From: Notospermus geniculatus
Lineage: Eukaryota > Nemertea > Pilidiophora > Heteronemertea > Lineidae
Assembly (NCBI GenBank): GCA_002633025.1
Contig: NMRB01000266.1
Span: 265,121-329,120, forward strand
Length of the DNA stretch: 64,000 nt
Direction: 5' to 3'
The position numbers were made by a program, and so were the translations under genes. This document shows, piece by piece, positions 43,191-54,065 of this stretch (its first letter is position 1; each line of letters starts with the position of its first letter). Under the pieces are notes generated by a model that was given only the letters and a program-made list of their open reading frames with translations, was not told where the DNA came from and ran no database searches.

Positions 43191-43254
43191 TAAAGGAGTT
43201 CCTAGAAGGCTATTGTTCTCCTGTTCAGAACAATAGCCTTGAGGAACTCCTTTA
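43191..43254. repeat. Tight 64-bp hairpin
   Basis: The left arm 'taaaggagttcct' + 'gaaggctattgttct' pairs with the right arm over about 28 bp, with one bulge, around a loop of about 6 bases. The fold is precursor-microRNA-sized, but the near-perfect pairing and its place next to a MITE end suggest a repeat by-product. Confidence 0.6.
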
Positions 43255-43259
43255 CGTTG

Positions 43260-43845
43260 AGGAGCAGTCTAAAATACAGGCCATAATCTTTTCCTATACA
43301 TCATTTGAGGTGCATTCCTTTGTAACTTAATTTAATTTCCTTGGAAATATATACGGTCAGGTTTTTTTCGGGAATATTTTAGGAATGTGATCATGGACGT
43401 TTGAGAAAAAGCCTTGCCTGATTCATGGCTAAAGTTGGGTCTTGAATAAACTGACTGTAGTCCACCATGGGATTATAAAACTATAAAGGACGAAAAGAAA
43501 CAGGGAGCATGCATTATACAGGAAAGATCTAGAAAGCACAAAATGAAAAGCAGAGAGGAAAGTAAAATGTGCGCCGCTCTAGCAAAAGTAGGTGCACGTC
43601 GTGACCGGGGAAAGGGTTAATGGTCTTACAGACAATGGGCCGTATGCATAAAAATGAAGCATTTACTTCTAGTAAAAGCAAGAAGTAAAAGCAGTTGCTT
43701 GAAGCCAAAAGTAAAAGTAAAAGCAATTACTTGGTTTCATATGCATAATCTTTTACTTCTGCTTCAAAGCAAATNATGTTATTCTCCACATCAAATACTA
43801 CCAGAAACAGTTGAAAAACCTTTTCTAGGAATTTTTTTGGGGTAA
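43260..43845. other. No gene supported
   Basis: Contains 'aagtaaaagcaa' low-complexity sequence (43660-43735, echoed inverted at 43750) and a single N at 43775. Confidence 0.35.
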
Positions 43846-43849
43846 GGTG

Positions 43850-43858
43850 CTATATATA
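43850..43858 (+). promoter_or_regulatory. TATA-like box
   Basis: 'gctatatatact' lies about 105 bases upstream of the ATG of the candidate exon at 43958, a reasonable promoter spacing. Signal only. Confidence 0.35.
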
Positions 43859-43957
43859 CTAGCCTAATCCAGCAGCAGCTGCAGAAGAACGCATCATTCG
43901 CATCATATCATTGCCACCAGCCGGCTACAGGTAAATTTGCAAGCGCTGATTGACAAC

Positions 43958-44010
43958 ATGAAGGCGGGCTCAGACCTCGAGGGCTATGTCTTGTATATGG
44001 ATCTTCAGAG
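43958..44010 (+). CDS. Possible first coding exon
   Basis: ATG followed by MKAGSDLEGYVLYMDLQ and ending at a strong donor cagag|gtgagt (44010/44011). The frame is open upstream of the ATG too, and another donor-like site (ctacag|gtaaat) lies at 43930, so the exon limits are uncertain. The translated sequence looks protein-like but I do not recognise it, and no downstream exon was found. Confidence 0.3.
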
Positions 44011-44019
44011 GTGAGTGTT

Positions 44020-45240
44020 TCATATTTCACTTCGCGTTCGGATTCAATGAATTTAGCATGCTTTGTAAATGGACAAAGAGAAGGCAAGCACAAACAACAA
44101 ACCGAAATCCCGCCGATTTTACGGACGGAATATGGGCAGTTATATGCGCAAAAAATGTGTAGCCTAGACGTTGACAAAACCGACGTTGCCGGCCTATCAC
44201 AAAATCAGAGACGTGCTTTTAGAAAACAGAGATGTTCTACTTTTCACAAAACAATGCAAAGATGTTCTAACAGTCGACAGAGAGAGTGACGTTCTGTGAT
44301 TTGGAATCGTTCACATTCACAACAGTCGAAGACAGACGAAGGAGATGTTTGGTGGATGGTGGCACTCCCTCGAGTCACTAGGCCTACTCTCCATGTCCCA
44401 CTTTGAGTGGTGCGAGGTTTATGAACGATAGCTCCGCATACATAGGCCTAAGCCCCTTCCTCCATTTTGTCAGTGAAGTGGAACGCTTGGACTTAGGGTA
44501 GACCTTCATTCCTTCACTTCCTGCACCTAGTTAGTAGCGCCATCCTAACCCTAGCAGAGATAGCCCTAACTAGGTCATGTGACCGACCTTTTTTACGCAA
44601 TTTGAATAATCTGATGTCGTCATGACCTAATGAAATAGTCCTATGTAAAAATTAAACGAGAGACGGCCTGAGATGTTCAGACCATCTCTCCAGTTTCGCA
44701 CTGTCGTAAACAGCCAATCAAAGTTCTTCATTCCAGATGGATCTTCACCACTGTCTTGACAGCAATTGAATTTTTGCACCGGTATCATCTAGCATGAATG
44801 TCAGAGGGTATTTGTTCAATTCAAAAGCATGTTTTAATCAATATCACTATCAGACAGACATTGTTCACACACAATTTATCATTGGTTTCAGTTACCATCA
44901 AGTGATATCATTCATTGGAACTGTGCGGAATATGTTACTCTAACGTGTCCAAGTTCACCATGGTTGGCCATTGAATATAAGTGGACTCCTTCACTCCAAT
45001 AATTTTCCTTGATATTTGGACAGGTTGGACTTAAAACTGCTGCTGGTGAGTTGCTTTACACTTTATTATCTTGATCTTCCGATTTTTTTTCCGGCCTCTT
45101 CTCTGGCAGTCCTTTTCGGAGTCTGCATGTGATAAATTCTTGTCTGCCTTCATTCGTTATTCATCATCTTTTAAACAGGGGCGGCATGTGCAATAAAACT
45201 GCTTACATACCATATTTATGCGTATTGCAGCACACTGCGC
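44020..45240. other. No gene supported
   Basis: A 92-codon frame (44011-44289) runs on from the candidate donor and is probably intronic. The remainder is unassigned. Confidence 0.35.
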
Positions 45241-45247
45241 ATATATC

Positions 45248-45868
45248 GGGTGGCCCAAAAAAAACGTGCCGAACTTCAAATCTTGATTTCTCAACACCTG
45301 CCCATTAGAATTCAATGAAATTTGGTGCTGTATCATTTAAAGGTGTTTTGTTTAACGTGTGAAATTTTTGCATTTATACCTTTGGTATATTAGGGCCGTA
45401 TCGCTCAAAATAAAAATCATGGTAAAAAAAATGTGATTCCGGAATCCAATAAGATACGGAAAACCCATCCCGAACTTCAGATTGCTATTTCTCAAAAACT
45501 ACTTACAACTGTATCATAACCCCAATACAAGAAAAGTTATTCAATACTGTTCCGTGGCAATGTTTGTACAATGTGAAAGTTTCAGCTCAATATCTTTGGT
45601 ATTAAGACTGTGGCACCAAATACAAAAACCATAGTAATCATTGATCATATTTTAAGAGACAATGGTGAAACTTTGAAACGCTAGATTCAAAATATGGTGT
45701 TTTAGTAATGAGCGCCACGGCGTAGACACTGAAGTTATTGGATTAATACTTTCACATACATATTAGAGCCAACATCACGAGGCGGTGTTAGACAAAATTT
45801 CATTAAGTTGTACCAAAGTGTTTTTGAGAAATGAAAATTTAAAGTTCGGGAAATTTTTATCCACCCAT
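45248..45868. mobile_element. Mariner-like non-autonomous element
   Basis: Left end 'gggtggcccaaaaaaaacg' plus 'tgccgaacttcaaat' faces right end 'aatttaaagttcgggaaatt' plus 'tttatccaccc'. Internal 'cgaacttc..attgctatttctcaaaaact' repeats the subterminal sequence. The terminal GGGTGG(C)CC-type sequence is common in mariner relatives. No transposase ORF. Confidence 0.6.
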
Positions 45869-45907
45869 TTCTTAGGCCATTCTTTTTTTTATTTGTTGTT
45901 TAGCGGA

Positions 45908-46785
45908 TTTTTAGCTCACCTGTGAGCTATAGTCGTCACGCGCCGTTGGCCGTCGTCGTCGGCGTCCGTTAGCAGGGCACGTTTCGTAACCGCTGGGCCT
46001 ATTGGCACCAAACTTTGTACATATGTGTCACTAGGTGACATNATTGGCACCAAACTTTGTACATATGTGTCACTAGGTGACATGACCTCAGACACCAAGT
46101 TTCGGTCCGATCTGATTCCTGGCTTGGCCACCAGGGGGATGAACCGAAAACCTTTAAAGTGCAGTTTCGCCTTAACCGTTGATCGGATCGTCACCAAATT
46201 TTATCGTAGGTACATCTTATGAGGATACACGACATATCCCCCGGGTTTTTGATTTGACGTAATTTTCAAGGTCACAGAGGTCAAAGTTCGAAATTTCATC
46301 ATCGGGCGGCACGTTTCGTGGCTATTTGTCCTGGATTGTTCAAATTAAGTGTGATGATGTATCTAGGTACCCTCTATGTCTGTAGCGGATTTCGGTCCGA
46401 TCGGACTTCAAATGTGGCCACCAGGTGGCTATCTTGGAAATCGGGTGTTGGCCCATATAGCTCGTTAACTACTGGAGTTAGAATGTTCTGAACTTGAACA
46501 AGTATGTATCTTTGTAGCCTTCATGTGTGCAGCAAATTTCAGCGTGATCGGACTTCGCAGACCGCTGCGAGGTAGCCATTTTGGAAAATGGAACTTTGAC
46601 CTGTGTGGCCGATAAACGTTGTTCAACTTGAAAACCCGTATAATATATCATGTATCTGCATTAGATGTACCTATGATACAAATTTGGCGATGATCCGTCG
46701 AATAATAAGTTAGTTATTGCACTTTTTGTCCATTTCAATGCCGTGGAGCCATCTAGTGACTATTCAATGAACTACAGACACACAT
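45908..46785 (+). repeat. CGTC-rich dispersed repeat, copy 4 (long form)
   Basis: Starts 'tttttagctcacctgtgagc', CGTC run, 'gttagcagggcacgtttcgt', 'caccaagtttcggtccgatc'. It continues through repeated 'tcggtccgatcgga' and 'ggccaccagg.ggctat.ttgga' blocks. A single N at 46042 sits between two identical 40-base stretches. Confidence 0.85.
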
Positions 46786-46789
46786 AAAC

Positions 46790-47860
46790 AGAGGTGGGGT
46801 CAGTCAGTACAGTGACCATGGTAACAACAGGTAGACCTAGGCCTACAGTCAGTTCATGCAGTGTTCACTGGTTGTGTGACTATCATTAGGCCTAGGCTAT
46901 GCTGATATGGTGTACTGGATGTGCTGTGTCAGGGGGATCTGATGATGTTGCCTTTGTTTGGACATGACAAACTTGCTTGTGCAGGTAGGTCTTGGTATTT
47001 TGACATGTTCTTGGTCTATGCCTAGGCCTTGGTCATACAACCATGATAAGTCAAAGACTTTGATTTCTTTAATGATGGGCCCAATCTACCTAGGCCTAGG
47101 CCCTTCCCCAATATTTTGATGGCAATGCAAATGCCTAGGCCTAGTAGGCCAACAACATGAACAAGGGCCTAGCCTAGGCCTACCCTGCCCTGTTAGGCCT
47201 AGCTGTACAAAATAGGCCTACATGTAGGCCTAGGCGTACACTTGAACACGCAGTTGTCATCTGTTCTTCTGGGACATTCACCCACAGGTGAGCACATGGT
47301 CCATGGACAGGGCTTCGTACTTGTACGTTTTGACCGTATTTTGTACGCGCGGGACCCCTTGAACTACGTAATACGTTTTGGATGTGTGGTTGTACGGGNG
47401 GCCTAGGCGTACACTTGAACACGCAGTTGTCATCTGTTCTTCTGGGACATTCACCCACAGGTGAGCACATGGTCCATGGACCATTTCATTTACATTTTAC
47501 CTTGCATGCTTGATGCCTCTTGTCAAAGTGCATCTTTTGCTTTTCCTGCGACTTCGCTGTGTTCGTGAGAACTTGTTTTCCTGCGCTCCTCCTGAATACC
47601 GAAAGGTTATCATCGTGAATTTCATTCCGTTGTTGCTATAACAGCGGTTGGGGCAGTTGTGGTTTTTGTGGCTGCAACTTCGTTCATTAGCTTCGCCTCT
47701 CTGAAATGATTTAGGGACAAACAGGTTCATATTCATGTTGATGCGACATCTGTAATGACTTTGGTCTACAAGACATCATCGCATGTCACCTCGACTACGT
47801 TGAAATACATGTACGAGCTATTGAAAGTAACTTAAATAGCGGAAAAAAGATTTTTTGACA
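46790..47860. other. AGGCCTA-rich stretch with duplicated segment
   Basis: Dense 'aggcctagg' words at 46830-47240. An 80-bp segment starting 'ggcgtacacttgaacacgca' occurs at 47231 and again at 47405, on either side of the single N at 47399. The 'ggtgagcacatggtccatgg' word recurs inverted at 57.73 kb. No gene. Confidence 0.45.
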
Positions 47861-47869
47861 TGTCATTTA

Positions 47870-48205
47870 TGTTTAAATCTACTCTCACCTACCATGCTGC
47901 AGGTAGAAAGGGGAAAACATGTATTTCGTTGTTGTGTGCTTGGTGGTACGACAAGCAAAAAGGCATCCTTCCAAGTATCTCTACCAATCGTTCTGGTTCT
48001 CGTGACAGAATTTCAGGAGCATCTTTTCCAGCGTTTGGCATGTTTGGTTAAATTTCTCTGTCTGCCCATTTGTTTGCGGGTGATAAGGCGAGGTTACTCT
48101 GTGTGTGGTCTTCATCACTTCCAACAGGGCATCAACTGTCTTGGTGCAAAACCCCCGACCCTGGTCGCTGATAATAATTACAGGGCAACCATGCCTGTAC
48201 CTCAG
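47870..48205 (-). pseudogene. LTR-retrotransposon integrase core fragment
   Basis: The minus strand reads 'HGCPVIIISDQGRGFCTKTV' (second catalytic Asp), 'RVTSPYHPQTNGQTEKFNQT' (catalytic Glu), 'FCHENQNDW' stop 'RYLEGCLFACRT' and 'YMFSPFYLQHGR'. A stop codon interrupts it. It is a Gypsy-type core, distinct from the 15 kb copy. The zinc-binding piece at 49.8 kb is in the same orientation and correct order, so both may come from one element. Confidence 0.85.
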
Positions 48206-48239
48206 GAGAAATTAGCACAATCTCCATCCTCCTCTAAAT

Positions 48240-48520
48240 ATCTACCAGTGTCTAATTATGGGTGGAAATGGGCGGGGGGGGGGGTTAGATATTTACACAC
48301 CTGCAAATAACTGTCAAGTAAAGCACGTGTGCAACCTCATCAGTAATGGTTCATACATAACTGAATCCCTCCTTTGTTATTGGCATCGGCCCGACCCAAT
48401 CAATTCCTATCTGGAAAGATGCAGCGAGTTACATGTATGTCAGTATTATGACATACATGTACATGTAATATGCATTTTCCAATTCGACTTCAGTATCTAT
48501 ATGTTTAGGCGGTTCGTCCG
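48240..48520. other. No gene supported
   Basis: Includes a G-run (48271-48283) and 'tacatgtacatgta' sequence; nothing else seen. Confidence 0.35.
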
Positions 48521-48525
48521 TTAAC

Positions 48526-48602
48526 AATAGGGAGTTTTCGCAAAGCCCCGAAACGCCATCGCGAACGTCTATCCTTTCGTTCGGTGTTCTCTTCGTGGCA
48601 AA
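48526..48602. mobile_element. GGAGTTTTCGCAAAG MITE, half copy
   Basis: Left half of the 130-bp MITE described at 49.45 and 60.50 kb ('agggagttttcgcaaagccc', 'gaacgtctatcctttcgttc'), ending abruptly at 'gtggca'. Confidence 0.75.
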
Positions 48603-48804
48603 ACGGGGGTAAACGGGGTAAAGTCTGAGGTAAAATTGACCTCAAATTCAAATAAAGCAACTGGAAAAGAGATTCCAAATAGCCTAACTATGCCTACTTT
48701 CCTATTTATTAACTTCATTACCAATTAGCCTCATTACCAATCAGGTTCACTAATGTCATTTTGATCGTCTTCTTCGACTGTCTATGGAAATTCATTGTCG
48801 TTCT

Positions 48805-48898
48805 GACGAATTTTCCTCAGGGACGAATTTACCTCAGGGACGAGTTTTCCGGAGACCAATTTTCCGGGGACGAATTTTCTGGGGACGAATTTTCTTAG
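48805..48898. repeat. 15-bp tandem repeat
   Basis: About six units of 'ggacgaattttcc(gg/tca)'. Confidence 0.8.
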
Positions 48899-49452
48899 AG
48901 CCTGAGAGAGCTGTGGGCGTGTTCCATGTTGGGTTATGTTCTTCCCTTAATTCAATGCCACTGAGTGCAATAGGCCTGGAAAACCATAGGGCCTATAGGT
49001 TTTATGAAGGCAACTAGACCAATGTAATTATGAATGAGACCCATTACATCACCATAGGGTCTACAGCTTAAATAACTGATGATAGGCTGCGAGGAGGTGA
49101 TTTATTAAAACAGACACAGACACCATGGGCCTAGCCATGCAGAGTGTCCCATTTCAAGAATGTTACGTCATATTTTACCGGACAGTTTGAAGACACAGAC
49201 AGTCCTGAATAGGTAACAACTCTAATGCGTGGACTCACTACATCAGTGTTCGTTTAAATTTGGCTGCAAGTTAATGCTCTAAAATGTCCCTCAGTTTATC
49301 TATCTGGGGGTTCGATAGGGTGGATAGGAAAATACTGACTCGGCGGAAAGAAAGGCAACGAATTGTACCCGATAACAATGCTCGGCATTTGAACTCACTA
49401 TTGGGTGAAGTGGAGGCCTTCCTGATACATATAGGAATGGTTTCGCGTTCAC

Positions 49453-49712
49453 ACTAGGGAGTTTTCGGAAAGCCCCCGAAACGCCAACGCCAACGCCAAA
49501 CTCATTGTTCAATGCCACGAAGAGAGCGCCGGACAAAAGGATAGACGTTCGCGTTGGCGTTTCGGGTGCTGTGCGAAAATTACGGAGTTTTCTCAAAGCC
49601 CCCGAAACGCCAACGCGAACGCAAAACCCATTGTTCGATGCCACGTTGAGAGCACCGAACAAAAGGATAGACATTCGAGTTGGCGTTTCGGGGCCTTTGT
49701 GAAAACTCCCTA
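49453..49712. mobile_element. Two tandem GGAGTTTTCGCAAAG MITEs
   Basis: Two units of about 130 bp share a boundary at about 49580 and each has arms 'ggagttttc..aaagcccccg' / reverse complement plus 'aacgccaacgcgaacg'. They sit between the two integrase fragments. Protein-like frames here are only translations of the repeat. Confidence 0.8.
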
Positions 49713-49721
49713 CTATATACT

Positions 49722-49860
49722 GTGGGCAGGCCCGAACGAATGCTTCTGTCTCTTCGTAAATATTCTCCCAATGGAACCTTGCCATGATGCGATCCCTCGT
49801 CTTGTTGATTCCTTGGTGTCCGCCTGAAATGGAATTTACAATGACGAAATGGGAACCCAC
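49722..49860 (-). pseudogene. Integrase zinc-binding (H2C2) fragment
   Basis: The minus strand reads 'GGHQGINKTRDRIMARFHWE' then 'NIYEETEAFVRACPQY', a typical retroelement integrase N-terminal HHCC region up to its first Cys. The MITE pair follows directly, so the rest is displaced or lost. Confidence 0.75.
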
Positions 49861-49869
49861 AATGATGTC

Positions 49870-51520
49870 GAAGGAATGAATTGACCCCCACCCCTCAACG
49901 TTCAATACTGCGAAAGATGGACCGAAATAGGACAAACATTTAAATCGATTTGGGATTAGCATTAGAAATGAAATGGAAAAGTCTGACCTGCAGTAAACAC
50001 AACGCTTGGCACCTTCTTCGAATTATACTATTTAAGTAGCTGTCAAATATTGTTCCGAAGTTATTTTGCAGTAAAAACACTTGTTTTTTTTTTAAAAAAA
50101 AGAGCTATTTCAACCACGTTCGGAATCGTCACGGTCCTTTACGTATGTGAGTAGCTTGCCATTTTTGTAAAATAACTCCCCAATTTCAAAAGTCCTCACA
50201 GAATTTAATCAATAGCTGAAATAAACAAGCACCATCAGTCACTTTATTCCCCTGATATTTTGTTTTATACATTCCAGTTTGTATCTGATACTGTAAATCA
50301 TTGTGTTTTAACTTGAAATAAGCAGTGAAAGGGTTATAATAAAATGCATCAAAAGTACGTAATTAAGATTGGAATAAAGGCTAAAATGAAGATATTTCAC
50401 ATTCCCTTCCTCTCAGTAGCGAGTAAAGCTAGGGGCTACTATTACCCCGAACCAAGGGGCTACTATTACCCCAGATGCACCCTCTACAGAAAAATGTTAC
50501 TAATTTTTTTCTGTGAATAGTTGAAACAAATACTTCCTACAGATGATTCTACACTTGGTGCCTGTTCACTCACCCAACTCTCGAACATCGGCCTCAGAAA
50601 ATACTGTTATAAATCCTAATATGTAAAAAGTTTGAACCACTCTTATTTTGTACAGTTGTTGACTTGAGTACTTCAAATGATCATTACTCTTAGAGAATAG
50701 GTGATATAATCATTAACTCTGTTAGTTATGGTAACTAGAGATACAATATAATCCATGCATGTATTGTTTGTTGAATTGATTCATTCATTACTGGAGTATC
50801 AATCAAAAACCAGGCTAGGGGCTACTATTACCCCAGTTTTCCTTAATAGGCCATGTTCAAAATGGACGAAACAAACAGATATATTACTTACAGCAGCACT
50901 GCAACTTACCCAATGATGAGGAATGAATGTGTTTTTTCTGTTCTTCCGACTCCACCACTACCCTCCACTGTCTCTCTTTCCCTTTACTTTTAGGTTTAGA
51001 AGCGAAAAATAAAGTGCCATCATCCTCTAGTTTAAAATTTAGTGCATGATTACCTCGCAAAATCACGTGTCCAATTCAACACAGCGGATTGACCTGTCGA
51101 TTCGGTTGCTTCTAAAATGGAAACTGCTCTAGTGTCTTCGATGTAAAACCGGTCAGTGTCAGATATGCTAGGTCTCTAATTATTCATTGGCTGTTAATGC
51201 CAGTTTTCACATGCCAGGAAAACGCTCCTAAGTATTTCATTTTGAAACAGTCCTGGGAGGACCGCATTCACCGCTCGAATTGGTCTGCGCCCCTTTCCAG
51301 AATTCCTGGATCAGCGCCTGGTCGGTGTCGTACATGTAATTCCAATAGGTGTAATTTGTATTTGGGGTGAAGTTGAAGAGAAGTAAAGAATCGGAGCAAA
51401 TAATCATGCATTTTTCATGAAACTCTTTAAAAAGGCTTATTTGACAACTTGGTTCAATTTGTACTCGATTGAGTTAATAGCCCAGTCGTGTGATTCAGAA
51501 TACGCTGGAGCCTTATTTCT
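49870..51520. other. AT-rich, no gene supported
   Basis: Repeated phrase 'aggggctactattacccc' occurs at about 50430, 50456 and 50817. It presumably includes the promoter and first (non-coding or coding) exon of the M13 gene that follows, but none could be recognised. Confidence 0.35.
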
Positions 51521-51526
51521 TTTCAG

Positions 51527-51739
51527 TCTGACTTGGACAAGCGTTTCAAGATGGAGCTGTCGTCGTCACAGGTTAATTTAGTTTTACCGGAGCCAAAGGC
51601 AAAACCCATTAGAGTTATCATCGCAGTTGTTGTCATCTTGACTGTACTTCTAGTGGTTGCGGTTATAATCACGATATTGCTTGCAACCAAAGTTATTCCT
51701 CTGACGGAAGTTTCACCTCCACCATCTCCAACTCCACCG
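51527..51739 (+). CDS. M13 peptidase gene, exon with cytoplasmic tail and TM
   Basis: Acceptor 'ttatttcttttcag' at 51513-51526 and donor ccg|gtgagt at 51739/51740. The frame is open from the acceptor, with an ATG at 51551 (MELSSSQVNLVLPEPKAKP). About 25 residues of basic-flanked tail are followed by a single strong hydrophobic helix ('VIIAVVVILTVLLVVAVIIT') and a Pro-rich stalk ('SPPPSPTPP'). This is the N-terminal layout of neprilysin/endothelin-converting-enzyme family type II membrane peptidases. It joins in phase 0 to the next exon, which encodes clear M13 sequence. Translation may start at 51551 or in an earlier exon. Confidence 0.75.
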
Positions 51740-51926
51740 GTGAGTCATGGGAGTCCGTTTTGTTTATTTTTAGATAATTACCAGTTGTATTATAAATTTT
51801 TTCCGTGAAAGAAACGCATGAACATCGGCAGTGCAAGTACAAAATTGTCACAAACTGTGGTAGGCCAACCCGTTGTATACAATGCAAAACACGTTTTTGG
51901 TGGCAAATGTCAATTTCTTTTGATAG

Positions 51927-52125
51927 CCTGCAAAATGTTCCTCACCGACCTGCACGAAACTTAGTGGAAAGATTCTTAGCTCAATGAATCTTTCTGCCAA
52001 TCCATGCACGGACTGGTTCCAATACGCCTGCGGAGGATTCCAGGAAGAAAATTTTATAGCAACTGGGAAACAGACTAATTCACCAATCAATCAGGCGGTT
52101 TGGAAATTGGAGGCGTTCTTTAAAG
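51927..52125 (+). CDS. M13 peptidase (neprilysin-like) exon
   Basis: 199 nt, acceptor 'tttcttttgatag' and donor aaag|gtaggt, phases 0 and 1. It translates to PAKCSSPTCTKLSGKILSSM followed by NLSANPCTDWFQYACGGFQE and 'GKQTNSPINQAVWKLEAFFK'. The run of cysteines and 'P C x D xF x x Y A C G G' is the hallmark of the M13 ectodomain N-terminus; these cysteines form the conserved disulphides just outside the membrane. Family members are zinc metallopeptidases that cleave peptide hormones outside the cell. The catalytic HExxH exons are not in the window. The 3' 178 nt of this exon plus intron sequence (51948-52297) is repeated at 53888-54237. Confidence 0.85.
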
Positions 52126-52299
52126 GTAGGTCTCTAAGCCGAGTGAGCAGGAAGAAGATTCCAAACCAGCTTTGATCTGCAACTGACAGAATATTCAGAG
52201 TATTAGGCATCTTATCAAATTAATTTTGGGAACAGATCTATCAAACGAATGTTCCAGAAAAATTAAAAGGGTTGAATTTAAGGCTAAACCAGCACATAC

Positions 52300-52500
52300 C
52301 ATGTGTCCCAATAAATTATGTTGGTTACATTTATACCACCAAATAGGATGAAGGGGTTAAGGGGAGGCCTAAATACTGGTTGTGATGCAATGACTGGTGA
52401 TCGACGACCGAGACATGAAGTAAGGCCAAACCAATGAATTCTTCGGTAAAGAAGTAAAATGACAGGTGGCATACTGGTTCATTACATTTTGTTCCTCATA
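52300..52500. other. Intron sequence of the M13 gene
   Basis: No feature apart from the left flank of the transposase relic. Confidence 0.35.
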
Positions 52501-52507
52501 CCAACTC

Positions 52508-52873
52508 TTACATCATCCTGTGGTGTCCTTCAACCTGAGCGCCATCAATTTCAACACACCTCTGGATTCTTCGTCTCATGGAATGAAAGGAGTCACGAAC
52601 AAGGTTGTTTTGCCGTAAGCCGTCAACCTCTGCTGTTATCCGTTCGCGCAACTCTCGCATATCTGCTGGCTGTGGCACGAACACACGGTTCTTGAGGTAG
52701 CCCCAGAGACAAAAATCCAGAGGTGTCAGGTCTGGTGAACGTGGAGGCCACTCACGTTCATGACCGAGCGCAATAACGTGAGCTCCAAAACGTCGCCTAA
52801 CTTCAGCAGCATTCTCAGTTTCTTGATACTGCAACACCATGAAGGTGCGCTGTTCATTTGTGTAAAAAGGCAT
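52508..52873 (-). pseudogene. Mariner-type transposase, internally deleted
   Basis: Starts 'MPFYTNEQRTFMVLQYQETE', the helix-turn-helix start typical of an insect- and marine-type mariner relative (DUF4817). It then jumps to the DDE end: 'WPPRSPDLTPLDFCLWGYLK' and 'RELRERITAEVDGLRQN', 'RRRIQRCVEIDG'. The middle, including the first catalytic acids, is missing while the frame stays open, so it is an in-frame deletion derivative of 121 codons. Confidence 0.8.
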
Positions 52874-52930
52874 TGATCCAGTGGCACTCTGAAGTCAGAC
52901 TGATTTGGCTTGGCCTACACCCTAAACCAN

Positions 52931-53798
52931 ACAGAGGCAAAGACTCCCAAAAGGGAGTTCTTTCAACTCCAGGTTTTAGGTAGCGCCACAGCGACTCCAT
53001 CGCAGCGTTTAGTGTGGCGCGCTACCTAAAACTTGGGCCCGTATTCTAGAAGCCTCCTTAACTGTAAGGTCCACTTTCAGCTTTTTGTATTCTGCCCTGC
53101 AAACAATTGGAAGTTTAAGAAATCAAACGATAAACGTAAACTTTACGACAACGTTATTTTTTGTACCGAAAATGCAATATTTAGCCTGGTGAATTCGCAG
53201 TATGAAAAATAACTTTGTCGTAAAGGTGACGTTTATCGTTTGATTTTTTAAACTCCCTAATAGCTAAAGGTAAACCTTAGAGTTAAGGAAGTATTTAGAA
53301 TACGACCCCTGGATTTGAAAGAACTACTCACACCTCCTCCATGTTGGCAAAATGCTGCTTAGGCCGAGTTGACATATGATGTATACGGTATACGATCACG
53401 CCGGTTCACAAAGGCTTTGCAAACGTGAAGCCATTGTTAACCGGTTGATCAGTATACCGTGTACCTCTATTTGAACTCGGCCTAAATGACTAACTGTGAA
53501 AGGCCTATTGCAGTGCAAAGTCAGTGAAATGGTAACAGAAGAACACTTGGACTGTTTTAATATATTGTATAATCACTCTGTGCTGGTTCAAGTGCACTGT
53601 TAGAAGTTATTGTAATAATTTTACAGAAATTGCCTGCAGCAGAGTCCCCAGAACTTTCTGTAAATTTACCTACAGTTGATTTATGTTTTCTTGTATTGGT
53701 TGGACTCAATTGGACTTTCCATAATGATGCGTTCTGAGAGCAGTATGAAAACATAATTTGGTCAGCCTCCAGTTAAGTCTCTGTTAACATTTCTTTAA
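52931..53798. repeat. Segmental duplication, unit B
   Basis: Begins directly after the single N at 52930 and matches 54512-55376 with few differences. It contains a hairpin ('ctccaggttttaggtagcgc' arms), a nested MITE (about 53036-53312, 'gggcccgtattctagaagcc' against 'attctaaatac..'), a 'taggccgagtt' hairpin (about 53370-53486) and the start of a CACTGTTAG MITE. Confidence 0.9.
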
Positions 53799-53878
53799 GT
53801 CTGTAATTTTGCAGAGCCAGTCCCTGAGACTCTGCTGCAGAAATTTTCTGTAAAATCCTCTGTTATTTCTAACAGTGT
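53592..53878. mobile_element. CACTGTTAGAAAT MITE, copy 2
   Basis: Starts cactgttagaagttatt and ends ttatttctaacagtg. Relative of the element at 34.64 kb. Its right end abuts the duplicated M13 exon and supplies the sequence 'ttatttctaacag', which looks like a splice acceptor. Confidence 0.85.
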
Positions 53879-54065
53879 GCAACAAAAACCTGCACGAAAC
53901 TTAGTGGAAAGATTCTTAGCTCAATGAATCTTTCTGCCAATCCATGCACGGACTGGTTCCAATACGCCTGCGGAGGATTTCAGGAAGAAAATTTTATAGC
54001 AACTGGGAAACAGACTAATTCACCAATCAATCAGGCGGTTTGGAAATTGGAGGCGTTCTTTAAAG
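53876..54065 (+). CDS. Duplicated M13 peptidase exon (alternative?)
   Basis: 53888-54065 is virtually the same as the 3' part of the exon at 51948-52125 and has the same donor (aaag|gtaggt). The first 12 nt differ. If the MITE end (ttatttctaacag|tg) is used as acceptor, the exon is 190 nt, again phase 0 to 1, and reads C-A-T-K-T-C-T-K then 'LSGKILSSMNLSANPC'. It would thus be interchangeable with the upstream exon. An assembly duplication cannot be excluded because of the N at 52930. Confidence 0.5.

Noticed and set aside
49505-49702. Frame with repeated 'RVGVSGA..KL' motifs
   Set aside because: It is the translation of two tandem MITEs; the protein-like repeats follow from the inverted DNA repeats.
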